Positions 53,801-63,370 of a stretch of 64,000 nt of DNA are shown one piece after another; position 1 is the stretch's first letter, and each line of letters opens with the position of its first letter. Below the pieces are notes generated by a model. That model was given only the letters and a program-made list of their open reading frames with translations. It searched no databases and had not been told where the DNA came from. Position numbers and translations under genes: made by a program. Source of the DNA: Persicaria tinctoria (lineage: Eukaryota > Streptophyta > Magnoliopsida > Caryophyllales > Polygonaceae); assembly GCA_037127255.1 (NCBI GenBank), contig JBANSL010000004.1, positions 38,776,467 to 38,840,466 of the forward strand, read 5' to 3'.

Positions 53801-53826
53801 CAGTAGCAAGAGAGGCTGGGTCTCAT
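53801..53826 (-). CDS. Possible first coding exon of unidentified gene
   Basis: ATG at 53826 begins MRPSLSCY and reaches a donor GTATGG at 53800. It follows a (CT)n-rich stretch on the minus strand, a common plant 5' UTR feature. This is a guess about the gene's 5' end, not a demonstrated start. Confidence 0.25.
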
Positions 53827-53961
53827 CCAGTAGTAAATTTTTGAGGTGCCGAATTGGAGTCGGGTCTGTTTGGATTACAGTGCGAATTTGAAGATCGAAG
53901 GTTTAGAGGCGGCTCGGGAAGGAGTGTGAAGAAAACTAGTGAGATTTAGGGTTTTGAATAA

Positions 53962-53964
<3 letters not shown>

Positions 53965-54033
<69 letters not shown>
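53965..54033. repeat. (GA)n microsatellite, 69 bp
   Basis: About 34 uninterrupted GA units, (CT)n on the gene's strand. On the minus strand it is 140 bp upstream of the possible first exon and so could be in its 5' UTR or promoter. Confidence 0.97.
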
Positions 54034-54035
<2 letters not shown>

Positions 54036-54469
54036 CATATCTGCGGAAAGAGGAGGAGGAGATCTCATATCTGCTGAGAGAGGAGGAAGAGAAGCCGAGG
54101 ATGAAAGTCAGCATAAAGAGGAGGTCTCGGATCAGGATCTGGATGGCGTTGAAGAAGACGACAAGAGGATGGAGGCGGTGAGCAGGGGAGGAGGCTGGAG
54201 CAAAAAGGAGAGGAGGTCATATCTGGAGGAAGGTCGCCGGAGTTGTAGAAGGTCGCCAGAGATGGAGGACGGTGGAGTCGTGGAGATGGTTGAGAAAGAG
54301 AACGCTGAATTGGAGAGAGAATTTTTCAGGCAGTGAACTGGAGAGAGGAAATGTGCAAGTGTTATAATTTTTCCCCAAATTTTAAAACCCTTCGCAATTT
54401 TTCTAAGTGCCATAACCCCGCTCCTTTCAACTTAAAATTTCAAACCCGCGCGCATTTTTATCTATTTAG
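54034..54469. other. Purine-biased region without gene
   Basis: GAGGAGGA-rich sequence following the microsatellite; frames across it are low-complexity Arg/Glu or Ser/Leu and are judged noncoding. It could be the promoter and 5' UTR of the minus-strand gene. Confidence 0.4.
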
Positions 54470-54479
54470 AACAAATAAA

Positions 54480-54626
54480 TTAATATCTGTCGGAAAAGTT
54501 GACAGATGTCTAAATGTTTTACAACCTCATAAATTTAATAAGTGATGTAACAAACTACTTTAATATCAGGTGTTTTCTTGACAGACTTAAAACACGTGAT
54601 GTCTAATTACAGAATTCTAGTAGTGA
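54480..54626. mobile_element. CACTA-like transposon terminus
   Basis: On the minus strand the segment begins CACTACTAGAATTCTGTAAT, resembling plant CACTA (En/Spm) terminal inverted repeats, and contains GACATCACGTG and GACATCTGTCAAC, subterminal-type motifs. No matching second terminus was found, so this may be a fragment. Confidence 0.4.
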
Positions 54627-54627
54627 T

Positions 54628-55104
54628 TGGTTGGTTGTTGGAGATTGCATGAGTATGTGATGATGATTATATGAGATGATGAGTATGAGTTTATTGATAT
54701 ATTTTGAGAGTTGTTTTTATGGAGGATTTTTGGAGTTATTATTGTGTTTTGAGAGATGTTGTGTATATGTGAGCTTGAGTATTATTGAGTTGTTTTGTAT
54801 TATGTTGGGTGTTGTTGGAATCTTATTTCCCCGGAATTTATAGCACCACATGACGAAATACAATTCTTTGCCCTTATGTTTCTTTACCAAGCCCCATTAC
54901 TACCCCGCCGATGACTACTGGTAGCTTTCACATTAATACTCGATGAACGTCGTTAGCTTTCACTTCACCCAAATAGTAATAATATCCTAACTCAAAGCTC
55001 AAACCAATAGATTAGTATAGCATGAAGTAAAAAAACATGATAATGATTGCAAAGTATTGATGATGAGAGAGAAAAACATTTGACCTGTAATTCTCGACAA
55101 TGCT
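54628..55104. other. Spacer without gene
   Basis: AT-rich, repeated TGAGTATG/GATGATG strings at 54650-54700; nothing recognisable as coding. Confidence 0.4.
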
Positions 55105-55573
55105 TGATAGTGCATATTTCATATAGGCATGATAGATATTTATTAGTGCATTTAGATAGGAATTTTGCATATGTTTGAGTCTATTTTCATATGTTTCTAG
55201 TAAAGTATTCGAGTTCGGAATATATGCCTTTTTAGTGTTTATTCTGCAGAGTTACATTTCGATGTTGGATGGGATCTTGGAAGAGCTTAAGAGACACGTT
55301 TTGGAGCATATGGAGGCTAAGGAAGAGGCTAGAGAGGAGCAAGGAAGCACAACATTGAAGAAAATCGAGGAAAAATAGGGAAATCCTTATAAGTCTTTTT
55401 AGGTTATTTTCAGCAATTGCGAGTTCGGATCCGCCGCCGCTTGCACGGCGCCAGCCGTGGGCTGATTTCCAGCGATTGCGATTTCAGATCTGAAGATTCT
55501 GTTTCCTATTATTATATTCTAGGGTTTTGCCGACTCCTTATAAGTCTTTATTAGGTTATTTGCATTACTTTCA

Positions 55574-55648
<75 letters not shown>

Positions 55649-56600
55649 AGAAGAAGGTTTTGTGAGACTATGAACACAATTAGAGGGATAGAGATTTGGC
55701 CTATGATTTTCTAAACTCATAGTTTCGCCTGTTATTCGATGAAATGGTTGTCTAGATTATGACGATTTGATTCAATTTAGTATTCATATTCATAGTTATC
55801 ATCTTGTGCTTTTTATTATATTTGTGTTCCTTTCTATGATTGATCAACATGTTAGGAATTGCATCTTAGTTATGAATCTGTCGTTGTATTCTTGATAGCA
55901 AACGAAGATATTGAAGTAGTGATATTTCTTTATCTTTGTAGTGGATGATTTCAATTGATCCATGTTGGGGATGTGTCAATTAGGGCTGATTTAGGGTTGT
56001 TCCGGTTTGTCTTAATTGTATTGAATCAATATGCCAATTGGTCTAATTACTTGAGTCCTTAATGTTATTCTTTAGTGATATTGAATAAGGTGATTGTATC
56101 ACTGCAGATCTCTCAACTTTAGTCAAATAGACATATTTTTATGAGCAATTGATAGATCAATCCTAGGACCATGAATCTCAACCATTGTCAGAGAATTACA
56201 AGGGAAATATCTTCTCTACCTTATTATCAATTTACTTTGCAGTCATAAAGTTGGTTACTTTACATCTTGGTTATTTGTCATAAATCATTGTTTGGTTATA
56301 CAAGTTCTTGTTAAGATTTATTGAATAGGAAATCGCTTCTCCTTGTGAGTTCAACTCCGGACTTCATCGCTACAATAGTAGTTATTTGGTTTAATCAAGT
56401 GATTGCTTTACCAATCTATTGGTATTGTGTTTGAGTTTGGATTTTATTACTATTTGGCAAAGGGAAAAAGTGGCAACGACGTTCGTCCCACACCAATGGT
56501 TGAGGTTCAAGATCCTAGGATTGATTCAATAGGATTTATGGAGCATATGTCGACTTGCCTAAGGTTGATTGATCTGCAAAGATACAATCTTCTTATTCAG
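55105..56600 (+). mobile_element. Gypsy (Athila/Tat-type) LTR plus leader, degenerate
   Basis: Starts TGATAGTGCATATTTCATATAGG, the usual style of Athila/Cyclops LTR starts, and contains CTTCTCCTTGTGAGTTCAACTC...CTTCATCGCTACA (56335-56375), typical of their LTR ends. A diverged inverted copy lies at 56603-57300. The short frame at 55264-55378 (MLDGILEELKRH, EAKEEAREEQ) is read within the LTR and shared by the other copy in decayed form. No pol domain. Confidence 0.6.
55577..55645. repeat. (GA)n microsatellite, 69 bp
   Basis: About 34 AG units inside the LTR-like segment, followed by GAAGAAGAAG. Not present in the inverted copy. Confidence 0.97.
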
Positions 56601-56602
56601 TA

Positions 56603-57300
56603 TCACTAAAAAATAGCATTAACAACTAAAGTTCTTAAGACCAATTGGCATGGGATTCAATGCAAATAGAAGACAAGGGAGAAATCCTCTCGGCCCTATA
56701 AACATCTATTCAACATAGATCAATCGATATCATCCACTACAAAGGCATAGAAATATCACTAATTCAATGACTTTGTTTGCTATCTAGAAACCAACAACGA
56801 ATTCATATCATAGATGTAACATGATGATCAACCATAGAAAGGAACACAAATACATATCAATTAGAAAAAGATGATAAATATACTCATAAATAACTAATTG
56901 AAATCAAATCCTCACAATTCATTCAACCATTTCTTAAAATCAAAGGCGAAACTATAAGTTTAGCAACTCATAGCCAAAGTAACGTGTGTGTGTCTCTCAA
57001 CAATTAGATGAAAACAACCTAAATAGAGTCGTGCAAAATCCTAGAGAATAAGATAATAATATAATAATCAAATATTATCTTCGGACTAAAATCGACAATT
57101 GCTAAACACGGAGGACCGGTGGGCGCCGGTGGAATAACGGATGTTGCCGCTCCATCGTACTCCACGATCATTCCTTACCTTCGACGTTGTGCTTCCTTGC
57201 TCCGTTGATGCTTCTTGCATAGCCTTTTTATGCTCCTAAATCATCCATTTAAGCTCATCCAAGATCTCATCCAAGGTCGGAATGTAAAACTACATGAAGA
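56603..57300 (-). mobile_element. Inverted diverged copy of the 55105 LTR
   Basis: On the minus strand it follows the order of 55245-56060: GATCTTGGATGAGCTTAA, GAGCAAGGAAGCACAACG, TAGTTTCGCCT, TTGTGTTCCTTTCTATG-TTGATCA and ATGCCAATTGGTCT. It lacks the (GA)n and is cut at both ends. Confidence 0.65.
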
Positions 57301-57341
57301 GTCTATAAGGCGATGAATAATACTCTAGAGGGGGGGGGGGT

Positions 57342-58153
57342 TGTTGAGTTTCCCCTTGAGGATCCTTAAATCTCAGTATAAAGTAAGTCGGAACAAGCCT
57401 CGAATCAGCCGGTGGAAGATAGATGATAGAGATGGATTTCGGTGGAATATTTTTGGTATTTTTGTGATAATGATAAAACTCAGATTTGGGGGAAAACAAA
57501 CTGAATTTTATAAAGGATAGGTGAACAAAAACAAGTGGATATGACTCACCACAATTTCTTGAACAAAGATCAAGTACAAACGGATATTACGCACCGAAAA
57601 TACAAGATCTGACCTTCGATATGACTCACGAAGGAGATGAAGTTTTCAAGCTTCAAACAAAGGGTATAAACCTGGTTTTTGATGATAAGTTTCGTGCCCC
57701 CTAATGGCCATAAGAGCTGAGTAATATAGAGGAAGTTTGTGGACAACTTGTGCATGCTTGGGAAAAGGTGGCTTGCATTAAATGCAATCTTGGAAGTTGT
57801 TCTCTACACAAAAGGACCAGCTGCATGGGGGATGTATTCCATGATGTCTTCTCTTCCCAATGTGCCTTTAAATGCATGAGAAGTTTGAATTTAAATCAGA
57901 TTTGGCTCCATAATAAATAGCGTGAACCGAGGCATTTCCGAGCTTCTTGGGCTGCGGGTTACGATCTTCAATTTGTTGTAAACTTGTGAATGCTTGACCT
58001 TGATCTTCATAGTTTATGGAAATGGTTAAGAGTCCTTGAAGAAGGCCGGCTTGAAGACGTCTTGCCCGAGCTCGAGTGATGGATCCGAGAGGCTGCTCAT
58101 TTGGAGTTTCGGTAGGTCTAGCTTCTTGATTGATCCTAGGTGTGATCACATCA
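57342..58153 (-). repeat. 3' LTR of the deleted gypsy element
   Basis: Starts (minus) TGATGTGATC after AAGGAAGGGAGGA and ends GAAACTCAACA, where the other LTRs have GAAACTCATCA. The first part encodes the pol tail. Confidence 0.9.
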
Positions 58154-58851
58154 TCCTCCCTTCCTTGAAAAGGATTCGACCTCGAATCAGACCCGTCCTC
58201 TTGTTCATCATCACCTACAACAAAAGAAGACAAGTCAGCAACATTGAACACATCATGAACACCATACTCACCGGGAAGTTCAATTTTGTAGGAATTGTTG
58301 TTGATCTTTTCAAGCACTTGAAATGGGCCATCTCTTCTTGGCTTCATCTTGGAATTTCTCAATGTAGGAAATCGATCTTCTCTAAGATGAATCCATACAA
58401 GATCACCTGGATCAAATTCAACAAAAGCAAGACATTCTTCCCACCTACAAAGGTTAGTTTTCAACAAAAGTCGAAGCAAATCACCAAGAATTTTATTCAC
58501 AATTTCAGTTTGTCCATCCGTTTGAGGATGATATGATGTAGAGAAAAGCAACTTAGTTACTAGTTTAGACCAAATTATTTTCCAGAAATAACTAAGAAAC
58601 TTAACATCACAATTAGAGACAATGGTCTTAGGAATTCCATGCAATCTAACAACTTCTATAAAGAACAAATAAGCACCATGAGAATCATTGTCGGTTTTAT
58701 TACATGCAATGAAATGAGCCAGTTTGGAAAACCTCAACCACAACAAAGATAGAATCTCTCCTCCCTTTGGACCGAGGAAGTCCCAACACAAAATCCATGC
58801 AAAGGTCTTCCCAAGGAGCATGAGGAATAGGCAAGGGTGTGTACAAAGCAT
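57868..58851 (-). pseudogene. Integrase C-terminal part and LTR-encoded tail
   Basis: After a two-base deletion near 58725 the integrase frame is read in this phase: [41 protein letters not shown] is then joined directly to DPGDLVWIHLRED, removing about 80 residues present in the 31989 element; TTTG at the junction is shared by both parental sides. The frame continues through [11 protein letters not shown] to the LTR-coded [11 protein letters not shown] and stops at 57868. The first residues from 58851 are out of phase with integrase. Confidence 0.85.
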
Positions 58852-60370
58852 GAAGATTCATTTTGGACTTAGCATTTAAACAGGTAGTACATGCAGCACA
58901 AAACTTCTCTACGTCGCTATGCATGTGAAGCCAAAAGAAGTGTTCCTTCAAAGTATTCAAGGTTTTGGTAACACCTAAATATCCCATTAACCCACCTCCA
59001 TGAGCATCATGAACAAGCAGCCTACGAATGAAACTACTAGGGATGCAAAGCTTTTCACACTTAAAGAGATGCATGTAAAACCGATCACTACTACGCTTAT
59101 TCATACAAATGTGATAGATTTCACCAAAATCAGCATCATTAGCATATAATTCATGCATGAAAGCAAAGCTCAACATTTTAACATCTAGGGTAGAGATAAG
59201 AGAATACCTCCTTAAGAGTGCATCAACCACTACATTGTCTGCCCCCTGCTTGTACTTGATCACAAATGGGAAAGCTTCTATGAATTCAACCAATAAAGTA
59301 GAAACATTTAGTGGAGGTAGATAATTCAAATCTTGGGAAACAAACAAATTATCTTTAAAAAGAACAAGAAAGCATGTTTTACTTCCCTGAATTGCATACT
59401 CCGCTTCTTTCTCCTTAGCTAGGAGAATCTGGTGAGAACTAGCCATGTCTGAACCAATAGCGAGCATTTTCTTTTGCTTTCTTCTCTCCAAGTTCGCTAC
59501 ATGGTCAGCAACAATCTCATGAGGGGCCATAGGATGAAGTGTAATTTTCTTACCTTCCATTTGGAATGTGTGCTCATTGGTGACTCCATTGTGGAGGACA
59601 CCACGATCATATTGCCATGGTCTCCCTAGATGAAGGTGACACGCTGTCATGGGATGAACATCACAAAGGATCTCATATTTATACCCTCCAATGGCAAATG
59701 CAGTCATTGCTTGCTTATCAACTCTTAGAGGTGCCTTGGAATTCAACCAATTCAAGGTGTATGGTTGCAGATGGGGGCTGCATTTGAGGTTAAACCTATC
59801 TACAACCTCTTGATCAATAAGATTACAACAAGATCCTCCATCAACTATAACACTACATACCTTGTCTTTGATGAGGCATCGAGTATTGAAGAGGCTCTCT
59901 CTTTGAGTGGGTAAAGAAAGAGCATCATTGGAGATCAATGCTCTCCTTACCACAAAACACTGCCCAACATCAGCATTAGCATGAATCTCCATTTCTTTAT
60001 CTTCTAAGGTTGGTTCTTCTTGGCTCTCCTCCTCAGATTCATACTCTCCTTGATCATTGAGTAGCACTTGCTTTTGAGTACGACATTCTCTAGAAAAATG
60101 ACCCTTACCCAAGTACTTATCAAGCTTTTCATCTAGGCCTCTCAATACGCCTTCCTTAATTTTCTCATACTCTTGTTGTCTCTCAACTGCATATTCTTCC
60201 CTATTTTGTTGAAGAATGGCTTGCAAATCAGCTAGGGTGGGGGCTTTTCCTTCCCTTGTTCTCTCATACTCTTGTTGTCTCCTAGCTGCATCTTCTTCCC
60301 TAAATTGTCGAAAAATGGCTTGCAAATCAGCCAGGGTGGGGTATCTTCCTTCATTTCCTGCATTAGACAT
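58700..60370 (-). pseudogene. Gag-protease-integrase fusion frame with deletions
   Basis: A 556-residue frame from MSNAGNEG at 60370. Residues about 10-85 contain two copies of a 37-residue charged segment (PTLADLQAI, QQEYE-). The capsid is missing: LDEKLDKYL runs straight into the knuckle remnant GKGHFSREC near residue 107. Protease follows (VDGGSCCNL near 180). At about residue 360 STLL is joined in phase to VEFIEAFP, removing the whole RT and most of RNase H, and the integrase finger ([17 protein letters not shown]) and first catalytic Asp (MDFVLGLP) follow. The end, VEVFQTGS, is after the frameshift. Confidence 0.88.
60145..60355 (-). repeat. Tandem duplication in gag N-terminus
   Basis: Two copies of about 110 bp, each with ATGGCTTGCAAATCAGC on the plus strand (60219-60235 and 60315-60331), spaced 96 bp. 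Only one copy is seen in the 31989 element. Confidence 0.75.
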
Positions 60371-61188
60371 GTTTTCCTACACACAAAATGCACAAACAAA
60401 AGGCCAAACAAAGAAGAACCGAGAAAATCACAAAAACATGCAAACACGTTAGGGTTAGAAATCAAAAGATCTCTCTCTCACCTCCCTCATATTCTTTTCA
60501 CTCATGAATTTTTCCTTTGGGGGTGAAACTCTCACTTTGAATGTGATCTCACTTCACTCAAAACTCAGATTGTAAGCGCACAAGTATGCAAACGGTACTT
60601 CTTCAAGCAAGCGATGTGAGGGTGCTTCTTCCTTGCTAGAACATGGTCTATCTCCGCTGAGGCAAGGCTACTTAATGATGCTATCCTGGAAACTCACACA
60701 AAGTATCAAAAAGCACAAGCCAAGGCAAGCCCAAAGGCGAGTATTTACCAAATTCCAAAATCAAGTAAGTAATGCTCGAATGGGAAAGGGTAAACAGGGT
60801 TTAGACAAGGCAAGGAACAAGGCTTAGAGTAGCTAGTGATATGATGAGAATGTCTTGTTTTTGAGAACAACAACACAACTTGCACTTCAAATGCTCACAA
60901 CTTGCACATTCTGGGTAAGAAGGATGAAGGTTCATGCAAACACACAAGAACACTAGATAGAAGCATAGAAAACCGAAATGACAATGGATAGATCTGAATT
61001 TTTTTTTTTTTTTGCAGATCTTAAACACATATATGAAGGTACAAAGGATGAAAAAATAAATGATGGATAAAGGTTGGAGAATAATACAAAACAAGGATGG
61101 ATAGAAATGGCTGAAAATCGAGCAAAACAAACCGAAAATGGAGAGGTAATTCGTACCCCTTTGGCTTGAGAAACTTACCTTGAAGATA
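60371..61188 (-). other. Untranslated leader of the deleted gypsy element
   Basis: Between the primer site and gag; corresponds to 32177-33136 of the relative and includes a 14-T run at 61001-61014. No gene. Confidence 0.7.
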
Positions 61189-61200
61189 GCTCTGATACCA
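61189..61200 (-). promoter_or_regulatory. Primer binding site (tRNA-iMet)
   Basis: Minus strand TGGTATCAGAGC, a full match to the initiator-Met complement, two bases from the LTR end. This is the site deleted from the 31989 element. Confidence 0.92.
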
Positions 61201-61202
61201 CT

Positions 61203-62015
61203 TGATGAGTTTCCCCTTGAGGATCCTTAAATCTCAGTACAAAGTAAGTCGGAACAAGCCTCAAATCAGCCGGTGGAAGATAGATGATAGAGATGGATTT
61301 CGGTGGAATATTTTTGGTATTTTTGTGATAATGATAAAACTCAGATTTGGGGGAAAACAAACTGAATTTTATAAAGGATAGGTGAACAAAAACAAGTGGA
61401 TATGACTCACCCACAAGTTCTTGAACAAAGATCAAGTACAAACGGATATTACGCACCGAAAATACAAGATCTGACCTTCGATATGACTCACGAAGGAGAT
61501 GAAGTTTTCAAGCTTCAAACAAAGGGTATAAACCTGGTTTTTGATGATAAGTTTCGTGCCCCCTAATGGCCATAAGGGCTGAGTAATATAGAGGAAGTTT
61601 GTGGACAACTTGTGCATGCTTGGGAAAAGGTGGCTTGCATTAAATGCAATCTTGGAAGTTGTTCTCTACACAAAAGGACCAGCTGCATGGGGGATGTATT
61701 CCATGATGTCTTCTCTTCCCAATGTGCCTTTAAATGCATGAGAAGTTTGAATTTAAATCAGATTTGGCTCCATAATAAATAGCGTCAACCGAGGCATTTC
61801 CGGGCTTCTTGGGCTGCGGGTTGCGATCTTCAATTTGTTGTAAACTTGTGAATGCTTGACCTTGATCTTCATATTTTATGGAAATGGTTAAGAGTCCTTG
61901 AAGAAGGCCGGCTTGAAGACGTCTTGCCCGAGCTCGAGTGATGGATCCGAGAGGCTGCTCATTTGGAGCTTCGGTAGGTCTAGCTTCTTGATTGATCCTA
62001 AGTGTGATCACATCA
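61203..62015 (-). repeat. 5' LTR of the deleted gypsy element
   Basis: 813 bp, TGATGTGATCACA...GAAACTCATCA on the minus strand. Very similar to 57342-58153 and 37847-38659. Confidence 0.92.
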
Positions 62016-63047
62016 GGGATGAATAGAGTATGGACGATTTTCGCAACAATAGCAATTTAGTGCAACTTGTCAAGACCTTGATATAGGCTATCAGAACTTG
62101 ACAAAGTAAAATCAAATATGATAAAGTAAATGCGGAATATAAAAGATGAACACACGAATTGTTAACAAGGTTCGGCACCAACTTGCCTACGTCCCCGCCT
62201 AGGATTGTCCAATCCGTAGGATTCAAACACTTCTTATTTCACTTCTTTTGAGCCTAGAACTTCCTAGAGAAACTTCTCTTTCTCTATACAAAGCCTCACC
62301 GCTTCTATTCTAGTTCTCAACCTTACAAGTGAAATAAAAGCTTACACCACACACCAAGTGTGTTTTGATCGAGTATGAAAACTCTAAGTGTAAAATGAAT
62401 GACTTGTACAATAAGTGCTAGTGTTTCTCTCAACTCTTAAGCAATGATCACCAACTAGGATTTAGGAGAATGTAAGAGAAACTTGACGAATGCTTTAGGA
62501 TGCTATGAATGCTTGCGTTGTTGCTTAGATAATCCATCCTTCTTAGCTTTCGTCCTTTTATAGTTGGAACACTTGTAGAGCTTCTTAGAGGGAGACCGTT
62601 TGAAATTCAAATCCTTTCCAAAGTATTTGAATTCTTTCCAAAAGAAGATCCTTTGTGTGCCTTCCAAGAGTTCTTCCGACTTTCTTCATGATCAAGTATG
62701 ATCAATTGGAGATCGGTTCTTTCCTTGTATGAAAAGTGAAAACATGAAAGAATATGCATAATGTATCTAGTACATAAAATGGGTTAGATAGAAACTCATA
62801 TATAAATCGATAAAGCCCAAGTCTCATCACATAGCCCAATATAGAGCCCATTATAATTTAGGCCCAAAAAGATTGGCTTCGAATTCTTTCCTGTAAAAGA
62901 ACAAGTTGAACTAGATAACAGCATAAGTGATCAAAATATTTTAGTCTGGGTTTCAAGGTCTTGAAACCCAGCCTTTTTGTCTTTCATCATCCTTTAGATC
63001 ACCTGCACGTTAGTTCTCAAGATCTTACAATCAAGGTGGAGTCTTCA
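62016..63047 (-). mobile_element. LTR-like segment of a large element (possibly copia SIRE-type)
   Basis: On the minus strand a purine tract CAAGGGGGAGA (63059-63049) is followed by TTGAAGACTCC, consistent with polypurine tract and LTR start. Near the other end GGGGACGTAGGCAAGTTGG (about 62200-62182) resembles LTR U5 sequences of SIRE/Maximus copia elements. The inverted pair CTGGGTTTCAAG/CTTGAAACCCAG sits at 62946-62971. The gypsy element is inserted at 62016, so the LTR end is not seen. Confidence 0.45.
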
Positions 63048-63370
63048 ATCTCCCCCTTGATGGAAGACAAAACCTGTTTCAATATTCATACCATATTTCC
63101 AGCAAACATAAGAGGAATTAAGCATATTACAATATAAGCATAAAATTTTTGGATCATCGAAGTTTTAAAAACATCAAGCCTTTAATCAACCAAAACGCAG
63201 GGCAACCAGGCAACCAAAACATTCTCCCCCTTTTTGTCTTCCAACAAAAGGGCAGAGAGGTGAAAATGTCTAAAACACCAACCAAACAAAAACAACCAAC
63301 GGACCAGAAGTTTTAAAAGACGAGCATCAAAAGAAGAGTTTTTAGAGAGTAGAGAAAAGAGAGTGGGAGA
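63048..63370 (-). other. 3' untranslated region of the right-edge ORF
   Basis: Contains a second purine tract (AAAAAGGGGGAGAATG on the minus strand, about 63235-63220) and no reading frame. Confidence 0.5.

Larger units (their letters stand above)
57342..62015 (-). mobile_element. Internally deleted relative of the 31989 gypsy family
   Basis: LTRs at 57342-58153 (3') and 61203-62015 (5', 813 bp). Flanks GGGGT (57337-57341) and GGGAT (62016-62020) are a duplication with one mismatch next to an 11-G run. Relative to 31989-38659 it has the intact 5' LTR and primer site but lacks the capsid region, RT plus most of RNase H, and part of integrase. Confidence 0.9.

Noticed and set aside
53875..54181. 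Frames of Ser-Leu or Arg-Glu repeats
   Set aside because: Translations of the GA microsatellite.
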